Below, in pieces: positions 45,521 through 56,093 of a stretch of DNA of 64,000 bases. The number at the start of each line of letters is the position of its first letter. Position 1 is the first letter of the stretch. Below the pieces are notes generated by a model. The model was not told the DNA's origin, did no database searches, and saw nothing but the letters and a program-made list of their open reading frames with translations. The stretch comes from Psococerastis gibbosa (lineage: Eukaryota > Arthropoda > Insecta > Psocodea > Psocidae). Both the position numbers and the translations under genes were made by a program. The DNA is taken from positions 10,602,001 to 10,666,000 of the forward strand of contig OZ020484.1 of assembly GCA_963971405.1 (NCBI GenBank), read 5' to 3'.

Positions 45521-46032
45521 CAAGGGCGAGTCCAGGACCGATTTTCGGAGGGGGCCATTCTGGGAAAAGTGGGTGTAGGCTACCAAGCCAAATTAATTTT
45601 TAGCGATTGTGCAATATGGTGTATTTCTTAGCGAAACGAGGCACATTAATTTACAGTACATTACTTGAAAAGCGCATGCGCCTGATGCAGATAGGTACCA
45701 ATGGGGGGTCCGGGGGTCTCTCCCGGGGGGGAAAATTTGAAGCTCAAAATAGTGGGGCTTTACGCATTTTAGCAGCAGTAAAGTACAGATTTTTTAAAGC
45801 TTACAGGGGAATGCTTAAAAGCTAATTCATATTGCTGGAAACAGGGGGACCTGGGGGAAATTTTGAAAATATAAGTTCAAAATAGTGTGGTTTTACGATT
45901 TTTGCAACAGTAAAATTTCTAATTTAAACATGGAAGACATATTCATGTTTTTGTTTAGAATGTCCTATTTTATATAGTGTACGCCAATTTTTCTAGGGGG
46001 GGGGGCATGGCCCCCCTCTGGCTCCGCCACTG
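45521..46032. mobile_element. hAT-type element with tandem internal module
   Basis: Ends CAAGGGCGAGTCCAGGA and CTGGCTCCGCCACTG, flanked by ATTCCATG and ATGCCATC (6 of 8). The interior repeats a module: a G/C-run block, then AAAATAGTGGGGCTTTACGC (45747-45766) with TTTTAGCAGCAGTAAA, and again AAATAGTGTGGTTTTACG (45890). Confidence 0.65.
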
Positions 46033-46549
46033 ATGCCATCAACGGGGCCTACTATGCCGTTTTATATAATACATAAAAGTACATGAGTCATGAGTCAAAA
46101 GATAAACCGGGTATTTAAGCTGTTCAGGTTTAAATGATATGAATGCAAATATCATAAACAATATATTCAAAGAATAGAGGTATTAGTATAATTTACATTT
46201 TGATATCCTGTCATGAATAAACCATAGTGCTTGTCATGCTTCTCACTGGAGCTGCTTACAACCAAGTAGGACTGGTAGGGGCGGAGGCAGGGGGGGGGGG
46301 GCTTATGCTTTATGTGACACATTTTCCCATCTTCACAGTCATTGGCGATTATTTAAACTACGGCTCATTCCATTTCTAAGCGTGCGTAGTTTTTAAGTTT
46401 AAAATGTCTCAAAACTGTTTTTTTGACACGACAACGTCTAATAAATCGATGGGCGCTGGCTGGAAATCTAGGTGCGTGTTCGAAAAATTGTTACTACGAT
46501 AGGTGATGTTCATCCGTAACGCGGGTATGTGACGCGGGTTTAAAGCAAC

Positions 46550-46880
46550 TTTTTGAGCAGATGTAGAAGGCCTATCTCAATTTTAATTACACCCATGTCT
46601 TCATCTATTTTTTCCTCTTTCAGGCCATGCTATATTCGTGGTGATCAAGCAAAGGGGTTGGCTTTGGGGGTGTGAAAAGTCAGGGGGTGCGTACGATTTT
46701 AAACAAAATAGGCCTCTTTCGGCTGCGTTATTATCTATTTAAAAAATTCAAACTACTTAAGGGCTTTTCCACATTTCTTTCTCTTTTTCTCTTTCCAGCC
46801 ATATATTATTTAAGGAAGATTTAGTAATTTAGGCGTAACACTATCGTCCGTAAACCGACTTTACAACCGAATTACAGACA
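46550..46880 (-). repeat. interspersed repeat H, uninterrupted copy
   Basis: Inverse of 17880-17967 plus 19055-19440, here contiguous. It therefore preserves the empty site (between 46808 and 46809) of the Helentron-like insertion at 17968-19054. Confidence 0.72.
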
Positions 46881-47395
46881 ACCAATTTTTATAATTACGC
46901 CATAACCTATGGTTTCCGCCAACAGTTCCAGGACGTCCGATAGGCGATACCTCGTATACTGTCAAGCATGGTGTAAATCGCTCCTTCATTTACCAACTGT
47001 TTTAACTGAAAAAATCTTTTTTTTTTTTAAATTATTTCATCAAAAAATTTATTTTTTTCTCCTGTTTTTACGTCCAATCGTCGTATCTGCAAGCCTGTAA
47101 AAAAATGAAAATTTCTTGGCTGAAGTGTAGGAGATAATGAATTAAAACCACCGGGAAAACCTTTGGAACGCTCTCTTGAAAAGTTAGCATTTTGCAGTTA
47201 TAGGCAAATCAAGGAGCGATATATTCAATATATTGTAGTAAATATTTTTAAGACATGCAATCACACAATCCAGACAGAGGTAATATGTCGGAATCTATCA
47301 TTTAACTTCCTTTGCGGTTATAGGACATTAGATTCTTAGGTTGTTTTTTATACCATCACAAACACTTAGAATGAGGTGCAACAGACAGCAGCAGC
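46881..47395. other. unrecognised DNA
   Basis: Nothing recognised. Confidence 0.4.
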
Positions 47396-47818
47396 CAGAG
47401 GCGGCCCCAGACCTCATAAAAGGGGGAGGCACTTGTCAGTGGCGTAACGATAGGTTTTCGAAGGAGTATTATTTGGCGCCTCTTCACCCAATATCATACA
47501 AGTTACTCAAGAAAGAATGAATACAATTATGGACAAGGGGGGCCCGGGGGTCTCCCTCAGGAGATGTTTTTTTTTTTTTAAATAGGGCCGAAATGGTGAA
47601 GTTTTACGCATTTTGAGAGCAATAAGGCTTAGGTATTGGAAAGAATCTATATAATTGTGGAGAAGGGGGGTTGCGGGGGACTCCCCTGGGAGAATTTCTT
47701 TTGGAAAATAGGGCCGAAATGGTGAAGTTTTACGCATTTTGAGTGCTGTAACACTTAGATTTTAGAGGCAAAGAATATAACTGCTGTCCAAAGGGGGGGG
47801 GGGGGTAATTGCCCACTG
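47396..47818. mobile_element. hAT-type element with tandem internal module
   Basis: Ends CAGAGGCGGCCCCAG and AATTGCCCACTG, flanked by GCAGCAGC (47388-47395) and GTAGCAGC (47819-47826). A second terminus-like CAGTGGCGTAACGATAG lies inside at 47436. Two module copies share ATAGGGCCGAAATGGTGAAG and TTTTACGCATTTTGAG (47582-47620 and 47708-47743). Confidence 0.62.
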
Positions 47819-47826
47819 GTAGCAGC

Positions 47827-48953
47827 ACATTATGCTACAGAGTATTCATCCCTGTTATAATGTCTGGAATGTGTGAAACAAGCGAAAGACCTATTATTAT
47901 GATAATAGGGGAGAAAACAGAGAAAGTAAGCTTGCAAAAGGTACAGAGAACCTTTGAGTAATTTATATGAAATAGCCCCGTAGTCTACGAGAACTAAATG
48001 CTACATAGTCTATGAAAGTAATGGTGCAAATAATGGCCAACCTAAAAGGATGTTACGAACTGCAATAATAACTACCACCATTGGAGTAACGGAGTTGTAA
48101 ACTGACATAATCATTGAAAGTTTTTACGGCGAACCATAGGAAAGCTTCCAGTATAGAAGTTACACAAGCTACTCACCACACATTCGACTCAATCTCAACA
48201 TTGTTAAATTCTTTCTCTCTCATCTTGTTTACCTCAACAATTAAACCTAAGATACCATAAGGAACGTAAGGATGATGCGTATTATGGTTTAGTAATAATA
48301 TTGTATAGTAATATTGTCAGATTTATGAAATATATACCCATACATCATTTAGCTTTATTCTTCCGCCACTATGGTAATACAGATGTTACTGTTCTTTAAA
48401 AAAATTTCTAACCATCACTTAAGGTTAGTTTATAAGCCCCCATGATTTTGTAGTGGTTAGGGTTCATATACACGTACGATATAAGCTGTGTTGAAACACA
48501 TACCTAACGTATCAACACCGTACTTCGTATTCAATGGCATGAAGACAATAAATATAGCCGTTATATTATGTGGTTAAAATTTTTAACTACTAGTATGGTG
48601 CCGGTATGGTATGGTGGACGATTTTATTTTAAACTTTCTTGTACTTGTATTGTATTGTATAATTTAACAGAAATATCTATTTATTTATTTACCAAAATCG
48701 ATTTAATAGCCAATAGCCTTACTGCTTGGCTAAAAAGGAGGTGGAAGGGTAACAAAGTGACCAGCAATTTCGGAAGGAGAAATGTTTCCCGTGCATACAA
48801 ACATGGCACCCCCATGAATGGAAGTATAAAGTATCAGAGGAAAGCCACCCTCGGCCATTCGTTATGATTGCTTTCCTTCCTGAGGTCCAGCGACTTTTGT
48901 CATAACACGTAGTACAGCGATTCAGTCTCATCCATGTACGACACCCACATTTT
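47827..48953. other. unrecognised DNA
   Basis: A 99-codon plus frame (48568-48867) and its antisense have no recognised domain. Confidence 0.4.
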
Positions 48954-49835
48954 TTGCTTACCAATTTATACGTAGTGTAAGAAAAGCTTTGTGATGGTCG
49001 AAATTTTCGATACCGAGATTTCAACGGATTTACACGTTTTGAGGTCCCAGGAACCGAAAAAAGTGTTTTTTTTTACGAAATGTCTGTCTGTCGCTGTCTG
49101 TATGTATGTCTGTCTGTATGTATGTCTGTCTGTCTGTTCATCGATTTCCGGGCAAACTACTCGGTGGATTTGGGTGAAATTTGGCATTTAGGTTCACAAA
49201 AATTATACCTCGAGACAGTTTTTTTTGTTTTGGGCTAGATCAATTTGGGGGGGGGGGGTTTATTCTCAAAAAATAAAAAATAAACACCTAAAAAAAATGA
49301 TTTCTCAAAAACGGCTCCAACGATTTCTTTTAAATTTAAATACTGTATATTCTAGTCGTTATTAATGTTGATAAAATGCGGGGGTTCGCTTACCTCTTGA
49401 TAGTTTGCTTCTGGGGGTAAAAAAATAAAAATAACTTAGTTTTAATGAAAAATGAATAAAAAATCATTTTTTCTGCGAACCCTTTCTATCGATGATTTCT
49501 ACCTTCAAGCATGTCTTAGGTGTTAAATTGAGTAACGAAACCGGACAGTTTGCTTTCCCAAAAAACTATTTGGTTTTGTGCAAAAAAAATGTTTTTGAAA
49601 AAATGAAAGCAAATTCACGCTCAAATGCAAATGCCCTGTCATTATTGCTCTGTGGTAATGTGTTGGTCTGCCCTATCTAGAATTTACGTCAGGTGGACGA
49701 CCCCCCCCCCCCCCCCCCCCCCCCCGTGATATCCGAAATTTAACCATAGGAAAATTATTTACCATAAAATTAATCATTTTCACTCTCTACGAATTGATAA
49801 ATTGGAAAGCATGTTCGAGTAAACTCGGACCGGTT
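48954..49835 (+). mobile_element. Helentron-like element, copy 5
   Basis: Begins TTGCTTACCAATTTATACG and has the longest (GTCT/GTAT)n block (49081-49138). It ends with ATAAATTGGAAAGC, hairpin CGAGT/ACTCG and GGACCGGTTC. A run of 25 C lies at 49701-49725. Confidence 0.75.
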
Positions 49836-50061
49836 CTTCTGTCATGCCGCGGAGCAAGGCCATATCCTGGAACACTGAGAAGGGGGGTTTCAGTCGACAG
49901 TACAATGTTCGTATGAAATGTAGTAAAATATACGTTAAGTATAAGTGACCTATCCACATGTTACACCCTGTAAATAGGGGACACGGGGGGATTTTTTTTA
50001 TAAATTGGCGTGAAATAGTGGGGGTTTCCGCATTTTGACTCCAGTAACTTTAGGTTTAACA

Positions 50062-50796
50062 CATTGGAGTAAATTCCCAAAATTTCTGGGGGGGGGGGGA
50101 GGACCCAAGACTTTGATTTTAAATTTTCTTTCTTTTAATATGTATGAAATACATTATACACTAAACTATTCAAGTTCAGTAAAACAAAAAAATTAAATAG
50201 TAAACTTTTGCATTTGAAATTTTAAAAATTAAAAAAAAAATTGTTTTTAGTCTACTGAATTTTTTTTTAAAGTTCTGACACGCCCCGCGACCTAGTCGTC
50301 TCATCCTCTATATATGTCGTACATGACGGCCAAATTTCTGAACCTGTTCTAAATGGCGGTACCATTGAATATAAAACACTGTTATATATTAAATGCCAAT
50401 GCACATACTATACCCTAGAGAAAGGGTGGTCCGGGGGGTCTCGCCCGGAGAAAAAAAAATTGATAAATAGGCCCAAATTAGTGAGGTTTTGCGCATGTTA
50501 AGCCCTGGAGAAAGGGGGGCCCGGGGTTCTTTGAAAAAATAGGTCAGAAGTATTGGGGTTTTAAGCGTTTCGAGTAATATATTTTTTATGAAAGTACTTG
50601 ATCAATATGTTGATTTTTTAATGATGTCTTTCATGTAAAATAAGCATACTAAGAATTAATTTCCCTTTCGTTATTGTGGATACTTTGCCTTTAGCCTCCA
50701 TAACGTCTTTGTCACCAGAAATCCGGGGGGGGGGGCCTTGGTAGGACTTGGGAGCTAAGCCCCCCCCCCCCCAGGACCCCCTTATTTACGCCAATG
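50062..50796. mobile_element. hAT-type element with tandem internal module
   Basis: A perfect 8-bp duplication GTTTAACA (50054-50061, 50797-50804) encloses ends CATTGGAGTAAATT and TTATTTACGCCAATG. Inside are modules with ATAGGCCCAAATTAGTGAGG and TTTTGCGCATGTTAAG, preceded by GGTCTCGCCCGGAG, and G/C runs. No transposase. Confidence 0.78.
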
Positions 50797-51628
50797 GTTT
50801 AACAGACAGATCCGCATAGCCTACAAGTTTGAAACTTATACTTGAACTTCTTCCCTAACCAATGGCAACCATATCATGGCTAATGTCATGCTGGGCTGGG
50901 TGGAGAAACCAACGAACGTCAGGTAGGCGTAGGCCACAACTGAAACTATGGCGGAAATGTGACAACACTCATCTGGTAATTCTCTTTTATGTTCCGGTCA
51001 GGTTGGGCTCGCCTGCGGCGCCACCACCTTCCCCTACGTGGTTAGCGGTCGACCTTGGGGGGGGGGGGGGCATTCAATAAAAACAGCTCAATGAAACTCG
51101 AACCTTAACGGCAAAGCTGCTACCCCCTCAATAACTCACGAAAAGTAATGTATCTTGCGAATATTTTGAGATAAGATATGAATATAATTCGGCTTGAGAA
51201 GTAAAAAAAAACTCCGGCCTTAGGAGGATAATCCTTCATAAAACTTGGCTCAAGAAATTTGCTGACGGCAAAACTAAATGTATACAGACAAATATTTTCT
51301 TTCTTAAAAATGACTTCCAAAGAAGTTTTATTCATAGATAAACTTTATCTCATTACCTGCTCAGTTTACACTTCTTTAATCTTTATTAACTTATTAGTAT
51401 AGAAAGAAATTAATTTGTTGCTAGTAAGAAAATGTTCTAAGAATATCTATATTACTTGACTCGAATGATAATAATTTTGCACGGGGACTGCCTATAAAAA
51501 TCGCGTAATTAGCTAGTTAAAAAAATGACACGACGCCTCTCACTAAACGAGTCTAAAGTATCGAATCAAGCTTTGTCAAATCGATAGAACGAGGTTTTAA
51601 ATGCATGACTGGGGATTTTGATAGGCAA

Positions 51629-51881
51629 CCTATTTGTCCTTCAATTTATTTTCTTTTGATTTTTATTATTTGAGGTGTAACCCCATTTTTATACGTTACA
51701 ATAAATTTTAATTTTGTTTTTTTTATTTTTTATAATGTGTTTAAGAATAGGAGTTTATGGAGTTATGGTGGCTGGGTGATCTTCTAATTCTAGTTATTCT
51801 TTGTTAGGAGGACTTCGTGCAGTAGCTCAAACTATTTCGTATGAAGTAAGTTTAGGGTTCTTAATAATAATTGTCATAGGG
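51629..51881 (+). pseudogene. nad1: NUMT: fragment of mitochondrial ND1
   Basis: ND1 is a membrane subunit of respiratory complex I. With the invertebrate mitochondrial code (TGA Trp, ATA Met, AGA Ser) the segment reads about FMMCLSMGVYGVMVAGWSSN, then [20 protein letters not shown] (51790-51849), the strongly conserved ND1 core. An upstream part in another phase reads IIWGVTPFLYV; the phase changes in the T run near 51719-51729. Three TGA codons would be stops in nuclear translation. A hAT-type element interrupts it at 51882. Whether ND1 continues after 53198 is unclear, since two TAA codons follow within ten codons. The sequence is unmistakably mitochondrial; the arthropod affinity is inference from [19 protein letters not shown]. 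Confidence 0.88.
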
Positions 51882-53190
51882 CAGTGGCGTAAATAACACC
51901 CCCGCAACCCCCGCGGTGCGGGGGGGGGGGGCGCACCATCGCTGGGGGCGCACTTCTGTCCCCAAAAATAATAAGATAATTTACCTATAGAAATCTACGT
52001 ACGGTAATTAATAAAAATATTAAATATCAATTTGTTATCCATGTTGACTATAATTATGAAATTAGGAACTTCATCTCATTTAAAACTAAAAATTATCTTT
52101 CTCGCCAATCCTGCGCTTCATCAGTGGTGGCAGAATGCACTAGGTACCAACAATACCAGACAGCGGCTGGTAGGTTTTCCATTATTATTTTATTATTTAT
52201 ACTACAATATTTTTCTTCCCATTCCACCAAGACCGCAGGCAAGGGGGGCTCATTGGGCTGCAGCCCCCTCCCCCCACCGAAATGAAAAGTTGAGAATTAA
52301 ATGCATTTAGTACGGTAACATGAATATGTCTTCCTTTGTGAATTATAAGCTTTACTGCTATTAAAATCGTAAAACCCCACAGTAATTCGGGCCTATTTTT
52401 TCAAAAAATTTCCCCTGGGGGGGACCCCCGGGCCCCCCTGTTTGCTGCAATATCAATAAGCATTCCTTTGTAAGTTTTGTAAAAATTTATACTTTACTGC
52501 TGTTAAAATGAGTAAAAGCCAACCCCCGGGCCCCCCTGTTTGCTGCAATATCAATACCTAAGCATTCCTTTGTAAGTTTTGTAAAAATCTATACTTTACT
52601 GCTGTTAAAATGAGTAAAAGCCAACTATATTACACTCATATTTTCAATTTTTTCACCGGGGGAGACTCCCGGCCCCCACCCCCCCCCCCCCCTACGTACA
52701 AGATTATTTCTATAAAATCTATACCGTCGTAATGGTATCATAACGCATATCCACAAAATGTTATCTGGCTGTCTCCACTAAATTAGCATTTTACGTGCGT
52801 ATGCTATCATATATAGCCTACGAGTAACCAAAATTAGAGGATATGGATAAAACCGGGCTTGGCGGGTTCGAATCCCGCCAAGCCCGGTTTTTTTCCATAT
52901 CCTCTAATTTCGGTTATAACGAGGAGGTTACCTCTTCAACCAAAGTTAATTTAATGTCAGTGTTATATGTACCATATAATACTACAATGTAAAGCCTACG
53001 AGTAATACTATAACCTCTTAAGAATACACTAGATAGGATCACAGCCACCCCCGTAAAAAAATTCTGGCTACGGCCTTGCACTCCACTATTGACTATCACT
53101 TATAACAAAGATAAAACAATACGACAAGTTAGGGCGCACCAAAGGTCTTGCGGGGGGGGGGGGGCGCAGCAAAAGTTATTTACGCTACTG
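51882..53190. mobile_element. hAT-type element inserted in the NUMT
   Basis: Ends CAGTGGCGTAAATAAC and GTTATTTACGCTACTG (15 of 16 matching), flanked by TCATAGGG (51874-51881) and TCATAGGC (53191-53198). No transposase. Inside: opposed G and C runs, a 95-105 bp direct duplication (52428-52524 and 52525-52626) with CCTGTTTGCTGCAATATCAA, a nested SINE-derived palindrome (52823-52918) and the end of another hAT miniature element (GGCTACGGCCTTG, 53076-53088). Confidence 0.82.
52823..52918. repeat. palindrome centred on a tRNA T-arm
   Basis: About 48 bases on each side of a centre at 52870. The middle, GGCGGGTTCGAATCCCGCC, is a perfect T-arm with the Pol III B box GGTTCGAATCC on both strands. It continues outward through AAGCCCGG, T/A runs, CCATATCCTCTAATTT. 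To the right it runs on into the body of SINE S2 (GAGGAGGTTACCTCTTCAAC). Confidence 0.75.
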
Positions 53191-53198
53191 TCATAGGC

Positions 53199-54269
53199 TA
53201 CTTATAATAATCTCCATTATATTTTTCAATGTCAAATACGAGTATAACACGCACGCTCTGCCCTTCTCCCAAACTTTTGACCAAGCACTATATAGAATGA
53301 GCTTTTTTTTACCAAATAAGCTACATAAAATAATCCTATACAGGTTCCTTTTTTAAACTTGGGCCACAAAAAAAATACTAGATCCTCCCATAACACATGA
53401 GAGTGCCTACACAGGTATTAATAATACCGAATTAAGGGCTAAAACATCTGAAATCATCTTTTCACAACTTAAAAATTAACGCTAGCTCACCTACGAGTAG
53501 TAGGTATTTGGGACTTCAAAACGCGTGTACCGGTACCGGTACCGTAATTCGGACATTTTTTCGATTACTAAGCTGCGTTTATGTATGGAAGAGTGAGGAT
53601 CAGGGCTCTCTGTGGGGAAGCTGCCAAAGCCCTAACCCCTATAGGAAAACTAATTATCGAACAGTAATAAGTACAGTAAATTGGCGTGTTTTGCTCTTTG
53701 TCCGTGAAGCTGAACCTTCTAAAGTGAAGGGAAACTATAAAATTGTAATTTTACCGTTGAATCAAAATGTGTGGATTAATGCGTAACATAACATTGAAGC
53801 GGTTTTGAGAATAAAGCAAATGAATTCCTGGGCGGATGAGCAAGCTGTGGTCGCAGGACTGATTAAAAGCTTAAAGTCAGCCACTCGGGACGACGCTAAC
53901 TTTCCTTAACACTATGGACTACCCCTGTCTAACTAATGTATTTTAATTACTGCCATGTTCCATCGGTACCTACGTTTGCTGCTGAAGATATTCCTCACTC
54001 CCTAGAGCATTGAATCTTCTAGTACCCACTCTACTTTAGAATCAACATAACATTTAAATATTATAGTCCGTCAGGAGCGACAATTGACAACAAATTGAAT
54101 CTAAGGGCAGTGCGATAAGCAAGAATAGTAATAACCAAAGATTAGTGGCTAAGCGTGGAGTATATAACATCTTAAATCTTGGCTTAAAGCCAATTGTGGA
54201 AAAGCAATGTTTAAACGAATATTACCGGATAGACAAAACAAAAATTAAGACTTGGATGCGGAACTGTCA
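53199..54269. other. unrecognised DNA
   Basis: Contains GTACCGGTACCGGTACCG at 53528. No gene supported. Confidence 0.4.
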
Positions 54270-54471
54270 TTCATATTAAAATGTCGTTGGTCAAACGTCA
54301 AAAGTTTATTGATGACAACACAGTTTCATAAGCATACCAATTGCAAATCATGTAACTGTCATTCAAATTAAGATGTCATTGCTCAATATAACTGCATAGG
54401 CTTTCACGGCCGGAGTCGAATGAGGAACCAGTAGAATCCGGGCTGATGGGCCGTGGTCGAAGTGAAAGAGA

Positions 54472-54519
54472 ACTTCCAAACGTTTCGTCAACATCTGCGG
54501 TCGACATCTTCAGTGGAAC
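54472..54519 (-). ncRNA. hammerhead-like ribozyme motif, left arm
   Basis: Inverse of 55083-55128: CTGAAGA, extra T, helix GTCGAC/GTTGAC, GAAA, CGTT, and outer helix TTCCA/TGGAA. Confidence 0.42.
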
Positions 54520-55082
54520 TGCGTAGACTTCTAAGATTGTATCTCGGAGGCTCAGCAGCGACTGTGAGGGCAGTAGGTTGTGCTCTGAAATTTATACTAA
54601 GATGCGGGGTGGTGGGGGGTGGAGGCGGAGTCATCCTCGCTCCTGATTGGCTCCCTACTACCTCAACCTGATTTCCGGATGATGACACCAGTTTCTTTGC
54701 TGTAGTCTTCTTTAAGGCTGGATACCAAATTCGATTGACCTTTAATCCTGGTATGAAGAAGTACTTTCTACAACTTCTTCATACCACCCTCGGTTACACA
54801 GAGAGGCTATAGAGATCCACAAGCACCCGCATAACTTCAATAGGAAAGAAGAAGGATTAAAGGTCAATCGAATTTGGTATCCAGCCTTAAAGAAGACTAC
54901 AGCAAAGAAACTGGTGTCATCATCCGGAAATCAGGTTGAGGTAGTAGGGAGCCAATCAGGAGCGAGGATGACTCCGCCTCCACCCCCCATCACCCCGCAT
55001 CTTAGTATAAATTTCAGAGCACAACCTACTGCCCTCACAGTCGCTGCTGAGCCTCCGAGATACAATCTTAGAAGTCTACGCA

Positions 55083-55128
55083 GTTCCACTGAAGATGTCG
55101 ACCGCAGATGTTGACGAAACGTTTGGAA
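55083..55128 (+). ncRNA. hammerhead-like ribozyme motif, right arm
   Basis: In order: helix I strand TTCCA, core CTGAAGA (matches CTGANGA), one extra T, helix II GTCGAC with loop CGCAGAT and GTTGAC, core GAAA, a two-base self-complementary helix III (AC/GT), U as the predicted cleavage-site base, then helix I strand TGGAA. Minimal hammerheads with a very short helix III, expected to work as dimers, are described from Penelope-like elements. The extra T after CTGAAGA departs from the canonical core, so activity is uncertain. Confidence 0.45.
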
Positions 55129-56093
55129 GTTCCCATCAGCCCGGATTCTACTGGTTCCTCATGTCATTGCTCAAATCCAACAACGTTTATAGATGACAAT
55201 AAACATACCAAATTGCAAATAATGTAACTGTCACTCAAATTAAGATGTATAGATGTTCACATCCAACAACGTTTATAGATGACAATACATTTTCATAAAC
55301 ATACCAATTGCAAGTCACGTAACTGTCACTTAAATTAAGATGTCGTTGCTCAAACCCAACAACGTTTATAGATGACAATACATTTTCACAAACATACCAA
55401 ATTGAAAATCATGTAAAGTGTCACTCAAATTAAGATTTCGTTGTTCAAATCCAACAACGTTTATAGATGAAAATACATTTTCATAAACATACCAAATTGA
55501 AAATCATGTAAAGTGTCACTCAAATTAAGATTTCGTTGTTCAAATCCAACAACGTTTATAGAAGAAAATACATTTTCATAAACATACCAAATTGAAAATC
55601 ATGTAAAGTGTCACTCAAATTAAGATTTCGTTGTTCAAATCCAACAACGTTTATAGATGAAAATACATTTTCATAAACATACCAAATTGAAAATCATGTA
55701 AAGTGTCACTCAAATTAAGATTTCGTTGTTCAAATCCAACAACGTTTATAGATGAAAATACATTTTCATAAACATACCAAATTGAAAATCATGTAAAGTG
55801 GCACTCAAATTAAGATGTCGTTGTTCAAATCCAACAACGTTTATAGATGAAAATACATTTTCACAAACATACCAAATTGAAAATCATGTAAAGTGTCACT
55901 CAAATTAAGATTTCGTTGTTCAAATCCAACAACGTTTATAGATGAAAATACATTTTCATAAACATACCAAATTGAAAATCATGTAAAGTGGCACTCAAAT
56001 TAAGATGTCGTTGTTCAAATCCAACAACGTTTATAGATGAAAATACATTTTCATAAACATACCAATTGCAAATCATGTTTTGCACTGGAATAG

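Larger units (their letters stand above)
54395..55160. mobile_element. Penelope-like palindromic element in the satellite
   Basis: Two arms of about 370 bp in inverted orientation. The left begins GGCTTTCACGGCCGGAG, then GATGGGCCGTGGTC, CTTCCAAACGTTTCG; the right ends with GAAACGTTTGGAAGTTC and CAGCCCGGATTCTACTGG. The arms share GATTGGCTCCCTACTACCTC and its inverse, and the centre lies near 54780-54815. ATGTCATTGCTCAA is found on both sides, either a target duplication or simply the satellite. The right arm lacks about 20 bases of the GGCCGTG block. Two 66-codon frames on opposite strands are the same arm sequence. Confidence 0.75.
54270..56075. repeat. 95-bp satellite array
   Basis: Tandem units of 95 bp: the marker CGTTGTTC or variant recurs at 55344, 55439, 55534, 55629, 55724, 55819, 55914 and 56009, exactly 95 apart. 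Each unit holds a hairpin CGTTGTT-CAAATCC-AACAACG. Diverged units lie at both edges, including 54270-54394 on the far side of the inserted Penelope-like palindrome. Linked variants (GTGGCAC with GATGTCG) recur two units apart (55800 and 55990), a hint of a dimeric higher-order unit. Confidence 0.88.

Noticed and set aside
51720-51881. Live mitochondrial contig
   Set aside because: ND1 covers only about 250 bases, has a frameshift, and is embedded in nuclear repeats with a hAT-type insertion; it is a NUMT.
53028-53092. Complete hAT miniature element near the right end of 51882-53190
   Set aside because: Only the GGCTACGGCCTTG terminus could be found; no partner end or duplication was seen.
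54488-55114. Two nearly identical 66-codon proteins ending DVDRRC
   Set aside because: They are the two arms of the Penelope-like palindrome read from each side; the conserved bases are better explained by the hammerhead-like RNA motif.
55200-56060. Regularly spaced repeats resembling a CRISPR array
   Set aside because: The whole 95-bp unit repeats with no unique spacers; it is a satellite array in a eukaryotic genome.
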